A stretch of DNA of 64,000 nucleotides from Hyalella azteca (GCF_000764305.2 NW_025944135.1:310001-374000); one strand, 5' to 3'. Counted from the stretch's first letter, positions 12,001 to 23,954 are shown. The notes: generated from the letters alone by a model not told the origin. Program-made: numbers and translations.

Positions 12001-15000
12001 TTCCCACTATAAGTTTCGCACTGCCCTTTCTGAACCCGTGGCTGCTGGAAAAGAAGTAATTATCCCGTATATAAACTAATATGTAGTCGCATTAATCCAA
12101 TGAATTTTTATAGTACGTATTTAAATCATAAATATTTTTTCTCCTAATTCACACTAAGTCAACAGCGCTCCATTTGCAATATTCTTGTAAGTTTTGAAAA
12201 ATAATACGAACAATCTTTGCGGGTTCCAAAACTTTAATTTCAATTGACACTTGATCGTTCTATTTTTTAGGCAGCTACACGATCAACAATTGCCTTACAT
12301 GTTTCCCTCCATCTCAGCTCACTGTCATCGGGACTAAATACCCTGGCGACTTTGCTGTGGGGTGACGTGTTTTCGCACACTCCGTGCTTCAGAGGCTGCT
12401 CTGACTTTGTGGCGGCCACTGCAAACAAAGTTCTTAGTGAGTTCATTTCCTTTCAACCGATATTTTGAAAATTAAATCTCATGAGCTGAATTACTAAAGG
12501 GCAATTGTCTTATCGTTACTCATTTATGATTCCGCTGCTACCAATATACCTTACGATTACGATGTTTTTGTATTTCAGTAAACAAGCTAATAATATTTAT
12601 TGGCATTATTTAGTAAACTCCTAACTTGAAAACGTTAATTAAATCAGAAACAGGTCTGACAAAAATTTTGGGGTTAAGCAATCTTGTTAAAATCTGACAC
12701 AACATAAGAGAAAAAAGTCACTAGATTGCTTTAATCGCAGATTCACTAGAAATTTAAAAGCGAAGAAAACACCACAAAAATTTGCATATCTCTTTTGAAA
12801 ACGTTTCGGAGACCAGCTCTATCGTCAGTTCGATAAATCTAGAACACAGATAAATGCAAAAAATTAGTTTGTAGTTGATAAAAAACAAAGAAGTTGAAAA
12901 CCTAAATTTACAGACAAAGGGCAGAATAATAAAGTAAGTACCTATCTATTCACAATTTCTAATGGATAAGAACTATAGGCAGCATTATAAAGTAAGTACC
13001 TATCTATTCACAATTTCTAATGGATAAGAACTATAGGCAGCATTTAAACTAGGCTTCTCTTTAAAAATGTACAATGATTCCAAAATACGCAAATCGGAAG
13101 CACCAGAACTACGAGCTAAAACCTTAAAGTCTGTGTCGGACACTGGAACGTTGCAGTGTTCGGCGTGAGTGCGCACAGCCGAATGAGGAGGGCGCGATAG
13201 TAACTGCTCAGTCCTATAACTCCTCCCTCTATGCTCAGCGACCCTAGTGTAAAAGTTGCGTGCCGTCATCCCAACGTACGCAAATGCACATCGTGCACAA
13301 CTAAATTTATAAACTAGGGACGATCGCATATGAGAAGGAAGGATATCTTTGTACCTAAAAACGAACCTATTTTGAAGTTATTCACCAGTAAGATACGAAG
13401 ATTGATATCCGGGAAGTATTTCATAAACAAAACTTTTAATTCTCTTGACATAACTTCGGACGCATGGCCGAAGTATGGAAGAGAACAGTAAACGACGCTT
13501 CTACTATCAGGTTCTGGAACAACTTCACTGTATCGCTTAGACATGAATTTCTTAATCTGGGTAAACACCAAGCCAGAAGGAAATCCATTAAGCGAGAAGA
13601 TATTGCGCAAAAATTCAAATTCAGAATGCATGGAATGGAAAGTCGAGCATATACGAAAGCCGCGGTGTAATAGTGTTTGAAGCCCGTTTAACTTGAATCT
13701 AAAAGAACAAAAACTAAAAAAGCTGGTGCTTAGGCCGGTGAAAGTTGGTTTTCTGTAAACAGATATTTGAAAACGGCCATTAGATTTAGTAATATTGCAG
13801 TCTAGAAAGGACAAACTATTGTTCGATTCAAGTTCCATGGTAAATTTAATAGAATTATGTTGCAAGTTTAGTTAATCAAAGAAAAGTTTTACATGAGAAG
13901 GATGCTTGAAAATAAGAAAGGTGTCATCGACGTATCTGTTATAAAAAAATTGACTTAAAATCAGGAGGACAATTGGTCAGCCATGAAACCTCGTGAAAAC
14001 ACATAAAAATATTCGCAAAGGTTGGGCCGAGGGGAAGACCCATGCCCAAACCGTCAATCTGTTTGTAAAATTTACCAGCAAATATGAAAATTGAATTTAG
14101 AACTGATAATTCTAGCAGGGATTTAAGATAATTGCGGTTCAAACCAATAACTGTATCATGAATATCCTTAAACAGAGTACTTAGACAGATCTCTATAGTT
14201 TCAAAAAGCGGTATATTTGTAAATAAATTTTCTACGTCAAAAGAGGCCATTGTTAAGCCCTGAACATCAGTAAAATCTTTCAAGCGGTCAACAAGTTGTA
14301 AGACAGTTTAAGACAGGAACTTTTAGGTACAAAGATATCCTTCCTTCTCATATGCGATCGTCCCTAGTTTATAAATTTAGTTGTGCACGATGTGCATCTG
14401 CGTACGTTGGGATGACGGCACGCAACTTTTACACTAGGGTCGCTGAGCATAGAGGGAGGAGTTATAGGACTGGGCAGTTACTATCGCGCCCTCCTCATTC
14501 GGCTGTGCGCACTCACGCCGAACAGTGCAACGTTCCCGTGTCCGACACAGACTTTAAGGTTTTAGCTTATAGTTCTGGTGCTTCCGATTTGCGTATTTTT
14601 TAATCATTGTATATTTTTGAAGAGAAGCCTAGTTTAAATGCTGCCTATAGTTTCTTATCCATTAGAAATTGTGAATAGATAGGTACTTACTTTATTATTC
14701 TGCCCTTTGTCTGTAAATTTAGGTTTTTAACTTCTGTGTTTTTATTAACTCAAAACTAATTTTATGCATTTATCTGTGTTCTAGATTTATCGAACTGACG
14801 ATGGAGCTGGTCTCCGAAACGTTTTCAAAAGAGATATGCTAAATTTTTGTGGTGTTTTCTTCGCTTTTAAATTTCTAACATAAGAGAAAATTTCAAACAC
14901 TGTTGCTTTGTAAGTACAAGATGAGTATATGCAGACTTCATCTGGCGTGATCAGTTTTAACTTATTGTATTTATCATACAGCGGTATTATTGGGAGCCGC

Positions 15001-17438
15001 CATGATTGGCTTGGCTTTTCTGGCCTCGAAGCTGGGTGGGCTGATCCAGGCAGGTTCCACGGTGGTGGGGGTGATGGCTGGTCCCATCCTGGGCGTCTAC
15101 TTGCTTGGCTTGATGGTGCCTTTTTGCAACAAGCGGGGTGCCTTTGCTGGTCTCTTGTCCAGCTATGTAAGTGGGAACGCCAGCCATTTTCTAACCGTAA
15201 TTTAATTTTTTGCTTCATTCCGTCAATATAGGGATTGCCCTGAAGATAATTATTAGGCTATATCTATTGCAATATAGATATGCATTTTAACTAAGAGTCG
15301 TTAAAAATGATATGTTTGGATTTTAGTCATTCATGAGTATTTTGAGTACTGAACGGCGTTTTTTTATTACCTCATTATTGAGGTGATATTTGTATTGTCT
15401 GCTTATTCGGTGCTGAGGATAAATTCTGTGCTACACACCTTGCCGATTAGTGTGATATTATTTCACGCCGAACGGACGATGCGGAGTGAAAAAATGTTTC
15501 AACGTTTATAGGTATCGGCAGGAGAGGTTAGGCTGGAGTAGGGTATGCAAGATGCAGTAAGACCAATGTCCATGCTTGAGTGATAGGTTTTGACATTCGG
15601 CATTATGGCTTTGGACACTCCTTCATAGGCTGATGTGCCCTCCAGCGTGTTTACCCAAAAAACGGATTATGAACTCAAGTGTGGAGGTGGGCGAAGCAGG
15701 CCTCTGACATGCGCCCCAACAATTCGTAGTTAGTAATGAAAACAGGCTTGATACTTGATTGCACCATAATTCGGAATTTTTGGAAGCCACATTATTGGAA
15801 GAAGGGGCTACAAATTCCGTTTAAAGCTGGGCACTGTTTGTCTCCAAACGGTAACCCTTGCGAACTTGCAGCCTATTTTTGACTACGTACGATTTTAACA
15901 GATTCTGTGCGTCTGGATCGCAGTGGGAGGCTTCCTGACTAACACTGCCAAGCCGCCGATGTTGCCATTCTCCACAGCGGGCTGTCCCGCCAACTCGACC
16001 GTCACCACCTTCATATCCCTCGCTGATGCCAACAAAACTATCATAAATACGCCAGGGTGCGTTGAGCATTTTTTGACATTTCATTAGACATCGGCAGCAA
16101 ACGGTGACGTTTTTATTATCAGATATGCTGTTCGGTATTAATATTGCTGTGTTGCACTGATCTCATGAAACGGCATTAATGGCTTTTCTCTCTTTTTTAT
16201 ACTTTTTCTGTTTTTCCTGTAGGTACTCACTTAATTAATAAACTGAATGACTGCCTATTGCAGGTCCGCGTTTTCGATTCTATACTCGATATCCTACACC
16301 TTCTATCCCTTCATCGGCCTGGTGACATGCCTGATCGTGGGTATTCTCGTCTCTATCATTGCAAGTAAGTATGCATATATTGTTTGATATTGTATACAGA
16401 ATTTTCTAGACCAACCAACTCTGTCTGCAAGAACCTAATTATCGTAAATTTATCTGCCTGCACGCAGTTCACATGCCTAATGAATTCGTAGAAGAAATTA
16501 GCCTCTTGACGTCAACTAATGCCCAGCACTAGGTTACTGGATTGATAGAACTAGCTGGATTCATGCGATCATTAAGGTCAGACTAGAAACTGAATTCGTG
16601 TCATACTTTTACGTACCTGAACACAAAAATTTAGAATAGATTGTCCGTTAAATATCTCGAGTGTTTTTGAGGGAGCATAAAGGCTTAGATAGAAGCGGGT
16701 AAAACATGATGTTACACAAATTAATCATCATGGCCTGCGTTTGCGTTCAATTCAATGTCAATTCATCCTGGAAACCACAAGTCGTACACTGAGGTCAGAC
16801 GAGTGTCAAGTCATTCTGATTGAAGGATAGTGGGCATGCAGGTTATTTTATTCTATTATTTTAGAACGTAATGTCAGTAAAGGGAATTTTTTTACTTGAT
16901 TCGCCAAACTACCCCCACAGCTGCTAGATGATATGTAAACCTGGCTACTGTGCATATGACACAAAATATTTTCAACATAACTCTCGTGTTCGTTCAGTCC
17001 ATCGTCTTACCAGTATTACTCTCGTTATTGGCAGTTTAACGATCAAAATCAACTTATTTAATTGTAAATAAACTTAATTCGTATTGCGTGGAAATTCGAG
17101 GTATTAGTTTCAATACATGTTGCAACTTAAATTTCAAATGACGTTTCACATTAGTAACAAAGTTCTTCAATATTTCGCAATCGACAAAATACAAAGAAAG
17201 GTCTAATTATTAACTTTACCTATAACCTTAAATTGAAGTATCAATTTCATAGTTGCCAGGTTTCATTTCATAATTTTCGTTGCCAGGTTACCAAGACCCC
17301 CGGACGGTCCCTAGCGAGCTCGTACTCTTCTGCGTGCGACGTTTCACGAAGAAAGAAAGCGATGTCGACAACGGCGTTTCTTGCATACGAATTGAGTCCC
17401 TTAAAAACAATATATATTATAGCAAAGAAGATGAATAA
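3077..17438 (+). CDS. SLC5-family Na+/monocarboxylate-type symporter, copy A (12 exons, 583 aa)
   Basis: Exons joined by hand: 3077-3278, 3753-3886, 4433-4621, 9122-9276, 9787-9927, 10915-11038, 11264-11358, 12318-12436, 14982-15166, 15902-16056, 16264-16364, 17287-17438. The total is 1752 nt, 583 codons plus stop, with every junction in phase and GT-AG. The product aligns with SLC5A8/SLC5A12-type sodium-coupled monocarboxylate transporters (about 610 aa): VVDYGMLAF then SEVY-like GEVYAHG (residue ~70), YLEMRF (113), YAPTLALAAVT, GGLKAVVWADAFQ (176; family usually WTD), and SLSSGLNTLATLL (348), where the paired serines fit the family's Na2 sodium site. About 13 membrane spans are expected, in the plasma membrane. 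NST and NKT glycosylation sequons lie in exon 10. The start has G at -3 and +4. Exon 6 uses the AG just before AGTGTTGTAC, the only nearby acceptor shared with copy B that keeps frame. The exact substrate is unknown. Confidence 0.93.
5867..9080 (-). mobile_element. Non-LTR retrotransposon in intron 3 of gene A (decayed)
   Basis: An insertion absent from copy B, whose intron 3 is about 3 kb shorter. It is flanked by the 8-bp direct repeat AGCCAAAA (5859-5866 and 9081-9088). On the minus strand it encodes broken reverse transcriptase pieces: a fingers segment with NYRPILLLDIHGKLL (7533-7745), a segment with LSDYLADRTVSIRIG (7142-7408), and the catalytic box read as FADDIT, whose ADD codons lie at 7141-7149. 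The minus-strand 3' end (plus-strand left end) has an A-rich tail of ACAACAAAAA type. Several frameshifts and stops make it inactive. The T/G-rich plus strand reflects a C/A-rich coding strand. Placement in the Jockey/I group is a guess. Confidence 0.8.
9884..10680 (+). repeat. Tandem array of ~82-bp units derived from exon 5 and its splice donor (gene A)
   Basis: The last ~44 bases of exon 5 (TACCAGCGCGTCAGCTCGG to CAGGCCAAAAG), the splice donor and ~38 intron bases recur downstream in intron 5. Unit starts are at 9884 (the exon itself), 9966, 10048, 10130, 10212 and about 10,295, then more degenerate copies to about 10,680. Odd and even units differ, giving a 164-bp higher-order dimer whose first two repeats are nearly identical. 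Most units keep GTGGCCAC, CAGGCCAA and a donor-like AAGGTGAGG or AAGGTGTGG. Intron 5 of copy B has a shorter version of the array. Confidence 0.85.
12803..12828 (-). ncRNA. Hammerhead-ribozyme-like core in PLE A, left arm
   Basis: Read on the minus strand this is CTGACGA, a short stem-loop sequence, then GAAAC. The CUGANGA...GAAA pair is the conserved hammerhead core, and hammerhead ribozymes are known from ends of Penelope-like elements. I could not resolve stems I and III by eye, so cleavage is not shown. Confidence 0.45.
13000..13329 (-). pseudogene. GIY-YIG endonuclease domain of PLE A
   Basis: This open frame holds the GIY-YIG nuclease that follows the reverse transcriptase in Penelope-like elements. 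Visible marks are YKFSCARCAFAYVGMTARN (the YxG of the GIY-YIG core is AYVGMT), then R and H residues in TRVAEHRGRS, followed by HAEHC. It probably nicks target DNA for element insertion. It overlaps the end of the reverse transcriptase frame by 16 bases in another frame, a frameshift relative to an intact element. A near-identical copy lies inverted at 14352-14603. Confidence 0.85.
13314..14283 (-). pseudogene. Penelope-type reverse transcriptase of PLE A, frameshifted
   Basis: Two frames, 13939-14283 and 13314-13865, together cover the palm of a Penelope-type reverse transcriptase. The first has MASFDVENLFTNIPLFETI, motif A with the first catalytic aspartate, and DGLGMGLPLGPTFANIFM, motif B. 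The YVDD catalytic box is readable in a third register at 13922-13933 with a frame shift beside it. The second frame has LESNNSLSFLDCNITKSNGRF, typical of this family downstream of the YVDD box. The N-terminal part is absent. Confidence 0.85.
14352..14603 (+). pseudogene. Inverted second GIY-YIG endonuclease copy of PLE A
   Basis: The reading frame is almost identical to the endonuclease at 13000-13329 but on the opposite strand, starting with the same MRSSLVYKFSCARC and holding AYVGMTARN. It ends at ASDLRIF where a point change gives a stop, while the minus-strand copy continues to FKEKPSLNAA. It lies in the right inverted arm. It has no reverse transcriptase attached. Confidence 0.8.
14795..14820 (+). 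ncRNA. Hammerhead-ribozyme-like core in PLE A, right arm
   Basis: CTGACGA is followed by a potential GGAG/CUCC stem-loop and GAAAC. It is the inverted partner of the core at 12803-12828, so both ends of this element carry one facing opposite ways. Stem I and the cleavage site are unresolved. Confidence 0.5.
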
Positions 17439-19090
17439 ACTAGTATACATTGAATTATCGGCCTTTTTTGTTCTCGGATTTGGCCGTGATGGCATGGCCA
17501 CAACAAGAAATAATGAAAAATTGGATATTATTTCTGATCTACCTTGAAAATAATTATGCATATATTCATATTACGCTAAAATGCCTTAGCACCTTCTCAA
17601 CGCACTACCAGTTTATAAAGTCCCAATGAGAAGGATTAAATGTACTTCAAAGCATTTTTATAAAACTACTAGAATCTTAGACTCGATTTTACGGATGAAT
17701 CGTGTTCATATTGTACTGCTGATTACTTAAGTGCTTTAATCATGTATGAAACCCAGTTTTTTTACGGGTCATTTATTTCTTCTGTGTTATTATTTCCCGA
17801 GAAAATTTTTTCGCTATGTTGGGTTCGAATTTCCAAAACTTGTTCACAGCTCATCCTTAAATTCTTTACTCATGGGAAGACTTTGCAGAAATAATATCTC
17901 TTTTTCAGTATTACTTTGATTACTCTCTCATATATTGCATTACCCTGTAGTATTGTATAAAAAAACTTATCCCTATTTAGTTTAGTCCCACACGGCTGCT
18001 TATATAAACGCAACGTGGCATTAATAGTCTTAAGATAGATAAATTATCAAATCATTTTGCTTTCTCGGGTGATTTTTATTCGTTATCATATCCAAAAATC
18101 CAATACGTTTTGACTCTGTCGTACATGCCTTTCTTAAAAAAATTTACCTCGAATATTGATTTCAAATGCTAGTCACGGCAACAAATTCAAGCATGGACAT
18201 GATTGGAAAATCGAGTACCTTAATTATTTACTTTTACACTTTGCATATAAAAATCTAAAATTCTATTTCACAAACCATCTGACGTTACCAAAATACAGTC
18301 AATTTACCATTAAATAGTTCTCTTGTGATTGAGTGGCCCAAGCAGCAAAAATGCAATCACCGAATAGTTATTTCAAGCTGAGGGCCAGTTTACTACTCAG
18401 TAGAAAACCCCTTCGTTTCACGGTCGGTCAACAAAGAATTGAGATGCAATATGCAAGTCATTACGCATTGCAATGCAAGTCATGGGTATGAGTTGGGTAT
18501 GCAAAGCGGTCATGGGTATGTCAAACTGACGTACGATAAAGTACTGCCAACTTAATGTCATAGTGATTAATTGGTGAAAAATAAGTGAAATATTGCTTGA
18601 GTGTTCTCCGATCAAATTTGTTGGCGATCAAATTTTGCTGTGGAAATCATTAACGATGGTTGTTGATATTTGAATCAATATACATAAAATTTATGTTTTA
18701 CTTATGACACAATTTCAGCCGAAATTTTATTATTATTTTTCCTGCATTTCTATTTGAACAGAATTTGTATGTGTTACTGCATGTTTAGTAAGTCATGAAT
18801 TACAGAAATTTTAGAATGCTTTATTCTGAACATTCAAAAGGCTTGAAATGTGAGTAATATTGGCTTCACAATAATCATAATACAGTATATGCTCTAGTAG
18901 AGCATGAACGTACGTTTTGACTTAATATATTAAATACTTCAATTTATTGCGGATATCCCAGCAACGTTATAGCCAGCTTGTAGTGTGAGGCTCCCAAATG
19001 CACAGCATCGCATTCCCGCGAATGTCAAGTCCGAAAATTCAAATTCACCGAAACTAAAAACCCCTTCCGATCGATGGTATTCTTGATTTG
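17439..19090 (+). other. 3' flank of unit A
   Basis: This non-coding stretch follows gene A. Bases 17,439-17,960 align with 48,785-49,330 and 17,985-19,090 align with 58,560-59,640; in unit B a ~9 kb block of repeats separates the two parts. Landmarks shared with B include GCAACGTGGCATTAATAG and GAAAGTACTGCCA-like segments. It should hold the 3' untranslated region. The duplicated block ends near 19,090. No other gene is visible. Confidence 0.7.
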
Positions 19091-19569
19091 TCGTTTTCTG
19101 AGTTTTTTGCAGTCGTTTTTTGCAGTTCTGAGCGAGTCAGTTATTCTGTACTTTTCGAGCTAAACTCCCAGCTGTGCGGTCAGAAATTTTTTTAGGACGT
19201 GTCAGCGCTTATTTTTATTAAGCGCCACCTGAGGATCGGGATACGTGACTAAGGTCGTGAAGGATAAGTAAGACACAACTGTCTAGATAACATATCTTGA
19301 TACGGGGTAGTTATGCATGAAAGTTACGATACAGAAGTATAAGCTACGGCGTCGACCATAAGGTCGGAGAATTCAACCGCGAGCTACATTGCGGAGCGCT
19401 TATCAATCACAGTGAGGGGGCCTTACTAAGATTCCCAGCCCTTTTATAGACTCCGTACCTCCGTTCACTGGGTTCTTGTCCTCGCGATACACATGCCGAT
19501 TAATCTGCCATCTCAGCGTCTAAGGCAAGCTCTCAGTGACACCGTGGACTCATAACTAACCAGGTGTCA
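19091..19569. other. Unassigned intergenic DNA
   Basis: This stretch is slightly more GC-rich than the flanks, with no convincing reading frame. The segment AAGCGCCACCTGAGG hints at an old repeat, but I could not find its ends. Confidence 0.4.
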
Positions 19570-19701
19570 TACTTTCAAAACTCGCTAAGTGAGCGTAAGT
19601 ACTTACGCTCTATTTTCTTGTCTATGATTGGTGGATTTTGCTTGAAAGGCCGTGAATGATTGGCTGATGAACTTACGATCTCTTAACTTTTTTTGAAAGT
19701 A
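19570..19701. mobile_element. Small MITE with TA target duplication
   Basis: This ~130-bp sequence has imperfect terminal inverted repeats: TACTTTCAAAA followed by CTAAGTGAGCGTAAG at the left, and the complement (CTTACGATC...TTTTTGAAAGTA) at the right. TA at both ends suits a Tc1/mariner-type non-autonomous element. A similar end fragment, TAACTTTGAAAGTATA, occurs at about 19,868. It has no coding capacity. Confidence 0.5.
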
Positions 19702-20278
19702 TAGGCCCGGGTCTGCTTGTAAGCACATGAGGATTTGTATGCACAAATTACTCTCGGACACGACCCCTCTCGGAGAAAGAAAAGATCATTGTCGATCTTA
19801 ATCAAAATCAGGGAAACAATAGGATTGATCTGTTGCCTCACACCGAGTCACTGCAATTAAATGCATTAACTTTGAAAGTATATGTCCAGCACATTAATTA
19901 TCAGTGAGCTTCAATCAAGAGACACAGAAAATTGCTTGTACGAAATTCTGCATGTTCCGTTTTGTCAAAAAATTATATTTATATGAACGCATCATAATTA
20001 TCAAACAATAAAATCAATATTAGCATCTTGTCTGTTTCACTAATTTTATTATATTGCTAAAGCAAATGTTAACAAAGTAACAAACTTTCTAAATTGAATG
20101 AATAATTAGCTACTGCTAAGCTAATCGGAATGCATATTGATTGATAAGTTCAGAGCGAGTTATTTATCACTTTAAATAGAAATGCAACTCAAATTTTAAA
20201 TTACGAATCATCAATCATCGTTTAGCGTAAAACGTTCCAAAAATTTGCTATAAAATCATTTACTGTCTCAATACAGCA

Positions 20279-20913
20279 TGTAATGTTGTATGTAGGCTGC
20301 AAATTCCCTACTTGCATTCAGACCGAAGAGATTTAGTATACCGGCGCTGATGTAGGCCGAGGCTGGTAATAGTAGCTGTGTCAATCCCGACGTGCGTGTT
20401 GGTGCCTCGCTTACAGGGGATTACCTGACAGTCGCCTAGGTGAGCTGAATTTTGCGTTACTGTTGAATACTGTCACTGTGTTATGCGTTACCGTGTTTCG
20501 CGTTAATTTTACTGTGCCTTTGTGTGTGTTTACTTATAGGTGGCTTATATTATGAATAATTAATCTGGCGTCATGTAAGCCGTTGGTGGGGTAGTCATCA
20601 GGTGTATTAATTAACCGTGTACTTACTATGATTATTTCTCTTCTAGGATCAAGAGCTTTGTCCTTCAGTTAGCTCGCTCTCTCTCTCTCATCCGCGTCTT
20701 AGCTCCGTATTAGGCTACTTGCTAAACTTCTTACTTAATAAACCTTGAACTTGCATTTGTTATGAATTCCGTCCCGCCTTAAGCATTGCTTCGTGGCCAA
20801 TTGGGTAGCTGTTTACCTATTCATCTTCCGGTAATTGGTAGGTGAGACAATGGTCAATGCGAACCGTTAGTTGAGGTTACCGGCGCTTGGTGGTCAGAGG
20901 CTGGTTCATTACA
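20279..20913 (+). repeat. Candidate solo LTR
   Basis: The 635-bp block starts TGTAATG and ends CATTACA, a perfect 7-bp terminal inverted repeat of TG...CA type. It contains TTAATAAACCTTG (a polyadenylation signal) about 170 bases before its end. Flanks CAGCA and CAGTA could be a 5-bp target duplication with one change. No internal region is present, so it is read as a solo LTR. The parent family is unknown. Confidence 0.5.
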
Positions 20914-22109
20914 CAGTAAAAATAAAATCGTTTAAAAAAATTAAGCATTCTGCGTTCAAATGCCATCAACATGTTAATTGCAGACGTGTGATAAATTACA
21001 TTTGAGTGGTAAACACAGTAACTTCGGTTCGTCACACTTGAATGATTTCAGGGACATGGGATTAAATGATCACCAGTCTGATAATGTCACAGTATATCTT
21101 GCATTGGCAAGTCTCATCAAGAATGAACTGCTTGAACCTTATTTTTTCTGTATATCAATTAGATCGCTTGTCTCATTAAAGATATCATTAAATGCCATCG
21201 CTGAGTGTGAAGTAATTTTGCTTACGACGCGATTTTCGAGATGACGTTGCACAAGCTCAGCAAACATTGTTTGCATCGTCATTGAATTCTATGACGTTAA
21301 AGCAAAAAGAATTGCGGTGAATCGCAGTTGAATTCTTTTTATTGAACTATGAAATCCTTAGTCGGCATAATTCTAAGCAATATAAAATTATCTGAATGAG
21401 AAAATTTCGCACGACATGATCAAGCGTTAGAAAAGTTAATTTACAACTTAACACATTCATCATAATCACAGATACATTTATATTCAAGTCAAAACATTCA
21501 CCAATTCCATATTAAATTGCAAATAATTGTATTTTGCAAGAAAATGCGCTGAACAATTGTGTAATTATTGCAACAAAATTATGATAATAGTGATGCAACT
21601 GTAAATAGATTACATCCTCATAAGCACATTATGAACTCAATACAAGGTATTGGCATCGTTGCGAGGAATGAAAGTTGCTATATTTCTCGTCCGTTCAGAG
21701 AAAACAAAATCTTACTGGCTTTGATGAATCCAGCGTCAGCATTTTTCGGACATTGAACTCTTTTTTTTTATACCAGTCTTTGACGGCTGTATCTACTCAT
21801 GTCTGTTACAGTTGGCAATTTTTACAGTTTAATTTTTTTCAACTTTTAAATATTAAATCTACCGTTTGAAACTCGGATATCTCAATTTATCAATTCATTA
21901 CTTTTACAGTTAATTCTATGGAGTAGATGATATACATTATCTTTATTGATAAAGTGGTAGAAAAATATTGAACAGAACGTGTAATATTGCATTAAAAATC
22001 TCAAAAGACATTCATAAATCAACATTGCACAGTTGAACATGATATTGTTGCAGAAACATTGGCGGAAATTAGTTATTTGGTGTTACCTAGATATTACAAT
22101 CACACAATA
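20914..22109. other. AT-rich intergenic DNA
   Basis: I see no gene, repeat family or structured element here. Short open frames (up to 88 codons) are AT-rich and show no recognisable domain. Confidence 0.5.
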
Positions 22110-22113
22110 ATAC

Positions 22114-23012
22114 TGTTGCGGGAGAGCTATCAACATATACCGGCTATCGCAGTCTATTTCAGACTCGATAGTGAGGAAACTTAAACATTAGGTAAAGTAA
22201 CGAAAGAAATTTCTAAAACTGGTTCCTGAAGTTTTATTACACGATTTCCCACTCTTACGCGGTTATAAAAAACCAGTGAAACTAAAATAAACCTAAATAT
22301 ACAACAGAACCCATACAACCTATCTACTCTACAATGCACATATATAAGTTAGAACCTTCCCAAAACTACAAGGAACCCCCCCTGACAAGGATTCGGGCCC
22401 CACACATCCAAATGCAAACAGCCTAATTAAACAAACTAAACAAATAGGCGGCCGTGACCGCTGTGACACGCTTGTAGTCTCCAAACTCTTAGATGGATGC
22501 TGAGACTCAGATCACTTGTATGCGTCCTCGGAATTTCCACAGCTCGCAGTTTATGGGCACCGGGTTCAACTACCCAGGGTTTTTTTTCTGCCGCCGATGA
22601 ATGGTGGCAAATCAATGACAATCAAATCGCTTCATTGGCGTCTGAACTCTCCAAAAGATGTAGCTCATTCAGGTAGGGTTCCTAGGTGCAGTACTCCACA
22701 GGCGCTGCCGGTCACCAAAACTTATTAAGCGCCGCTGGTATCGGTTGTTATCTTCCCCGCTGTTTCAACAATTGCTTCACCAGAAGATAGATACCAAGTT
22801 TAGTAGTACCCACACCACCTGTAATAATTCAATACACGAAATTAGCAAAACTCACTAAGACAAGCTAAACACGATTGAAGAATAGGTTTAGGCATTTTCG
22901 GTTAACCAATTCGAACACGACTGATTCACACGAACACTATAGGCATCCGAAACCATAGGCAGCGTAAAGGGAGACTCTCAGTCCATAGCCTTACCCGCCA
23001 CTCAAAACCGGA
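22114..23012 (-). repeat. Left (3') LTR, truncated
   Basis: It starts TGTTGCGGGAGAG and matches the first ~899 bases of the right LTR with about four differences. It lacks the last ~150 bases, which were lost with the end of the integrase gene at a deletion junction near 23,012. Confidence 0.9.
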
Positions 23013-23487
23013 AAACCACTTTAGAGGTTTTCGAGGAAATAGGGACAGCAGCCAGCCACTTGCTAAAATGATCGACCACGACAAGGCACCCTATAAATCG
23101 GGCATTGCGCGACAGTGCCAGAAGGTCAACGGCCACCAACTGGAAAGGTCGAGTCGTGGAAATTCGCATCACCGGCGGCGAGGTCGCTGGAAATACTTTC
23201 AGCCGCTGACAAGCATCGCACGACGAAGTCACATCCCGCGCCACCTTCGCAATACTTGGATGCCAGTCGTGCTGTGATAGGAGATTAATGAGTTTTTCGC
23301 GTCCGATGTGGGCCATCTCCGAATGTACACTGAGCATCATCTCCACGAGCACACTGAACGTGACCAATGGAACTTCGCCCTTGGGCATTTTCCGCACGAT
23401 CAGGCCAGTAGCTGCGACCCTCAAGGAACCAAGAAACCGCCGATATGGTGCAAGAATGTCGCTCCACTCCGTCTCACCCAGAATCAC
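23002..23487 (-). pseudogene. Gypsy integrase, truncated
   Basis: The N-terminal HHCC zinc-binding domain is visible (HSEMAHIGREKLINLLSQH, then CDACQ). It is followed by the start of the catalytic core with FQLVAVDLLALS (first catalytic aspartate) and VVVDHFSKWLAAVPI. The frame runs into the shortened LTR soon after, so the second aspartate region and the catalytic glutamate are missing and the enzyme cannot work. Remnant sequence of the region before the integrase (PIDEFWDL) lies at 23521-23826. Confidence 0.85.
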
Positions 23488-23954
23488 GCCGCGTAAGGCC
23501 CGTAGAGTTGCGCTGCGATTCTAAAGGTCCCAGAACTCATCAATTGGGATCAGTGGATCCGGCCGCTCGGGGCTTGACGAACAGCTCTCGGCGATCCGAT
23601 CCGCCATCGGCTTACGGGTCTGCTGCTCGCTCTCACCGAAGCACATAGAATTTGCCCGTTCGTTTGAGAATGAACTTGACTCCTCACGAGTGGTCGAGAG
23701 CCCGATAGCGCATGAGCTCAGTTCCGCTCTACCCACATTGCTTTGGACGCGACCATCGCAGTAGTCATCAGTAGTCACATTGTTAGTTTGAGGTATGAAA
23801 CGTGCAGGATTCGGGGGCGACCACAATACGACCTCTAGACAACCCGCAGAGACCCTCGACTCGTCGGGTAAGTTCGCAAAGGGACTGGAGCCACCCTCCC
23901 GGACATTGGAGCTGTCATGGGTGACCCCTATTTAGGGGTCACGCTTAGGATAAG

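Larger units (their letters stand above)
12715..14876 (-). mobile_element. Penelope-like element with inverted terminal arms, in intron 8 of gene A
   Basis: Flanked by the 14-bp direct repeat AACATAAGAGAAAA (12701-12714 and 14877-14890) and absent from copy B. The interior encodes, on the minus strand, a Penelope-type reverse transcriptase followed by a GIY-YIG endonuclease. Its 3' end, endonuclease included, is repeated in inverted orientation at the other side: about 12,715-13,366 pairs with about 14,312-14,876. The left arm is longer because a ~58-bp segment is duplicated in tandem (12,929-13,043). The N-terminal half of the protein is missing. The reverse transcriptase is frameshifted, so this copy is inactive. 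Confidence 0.88.
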
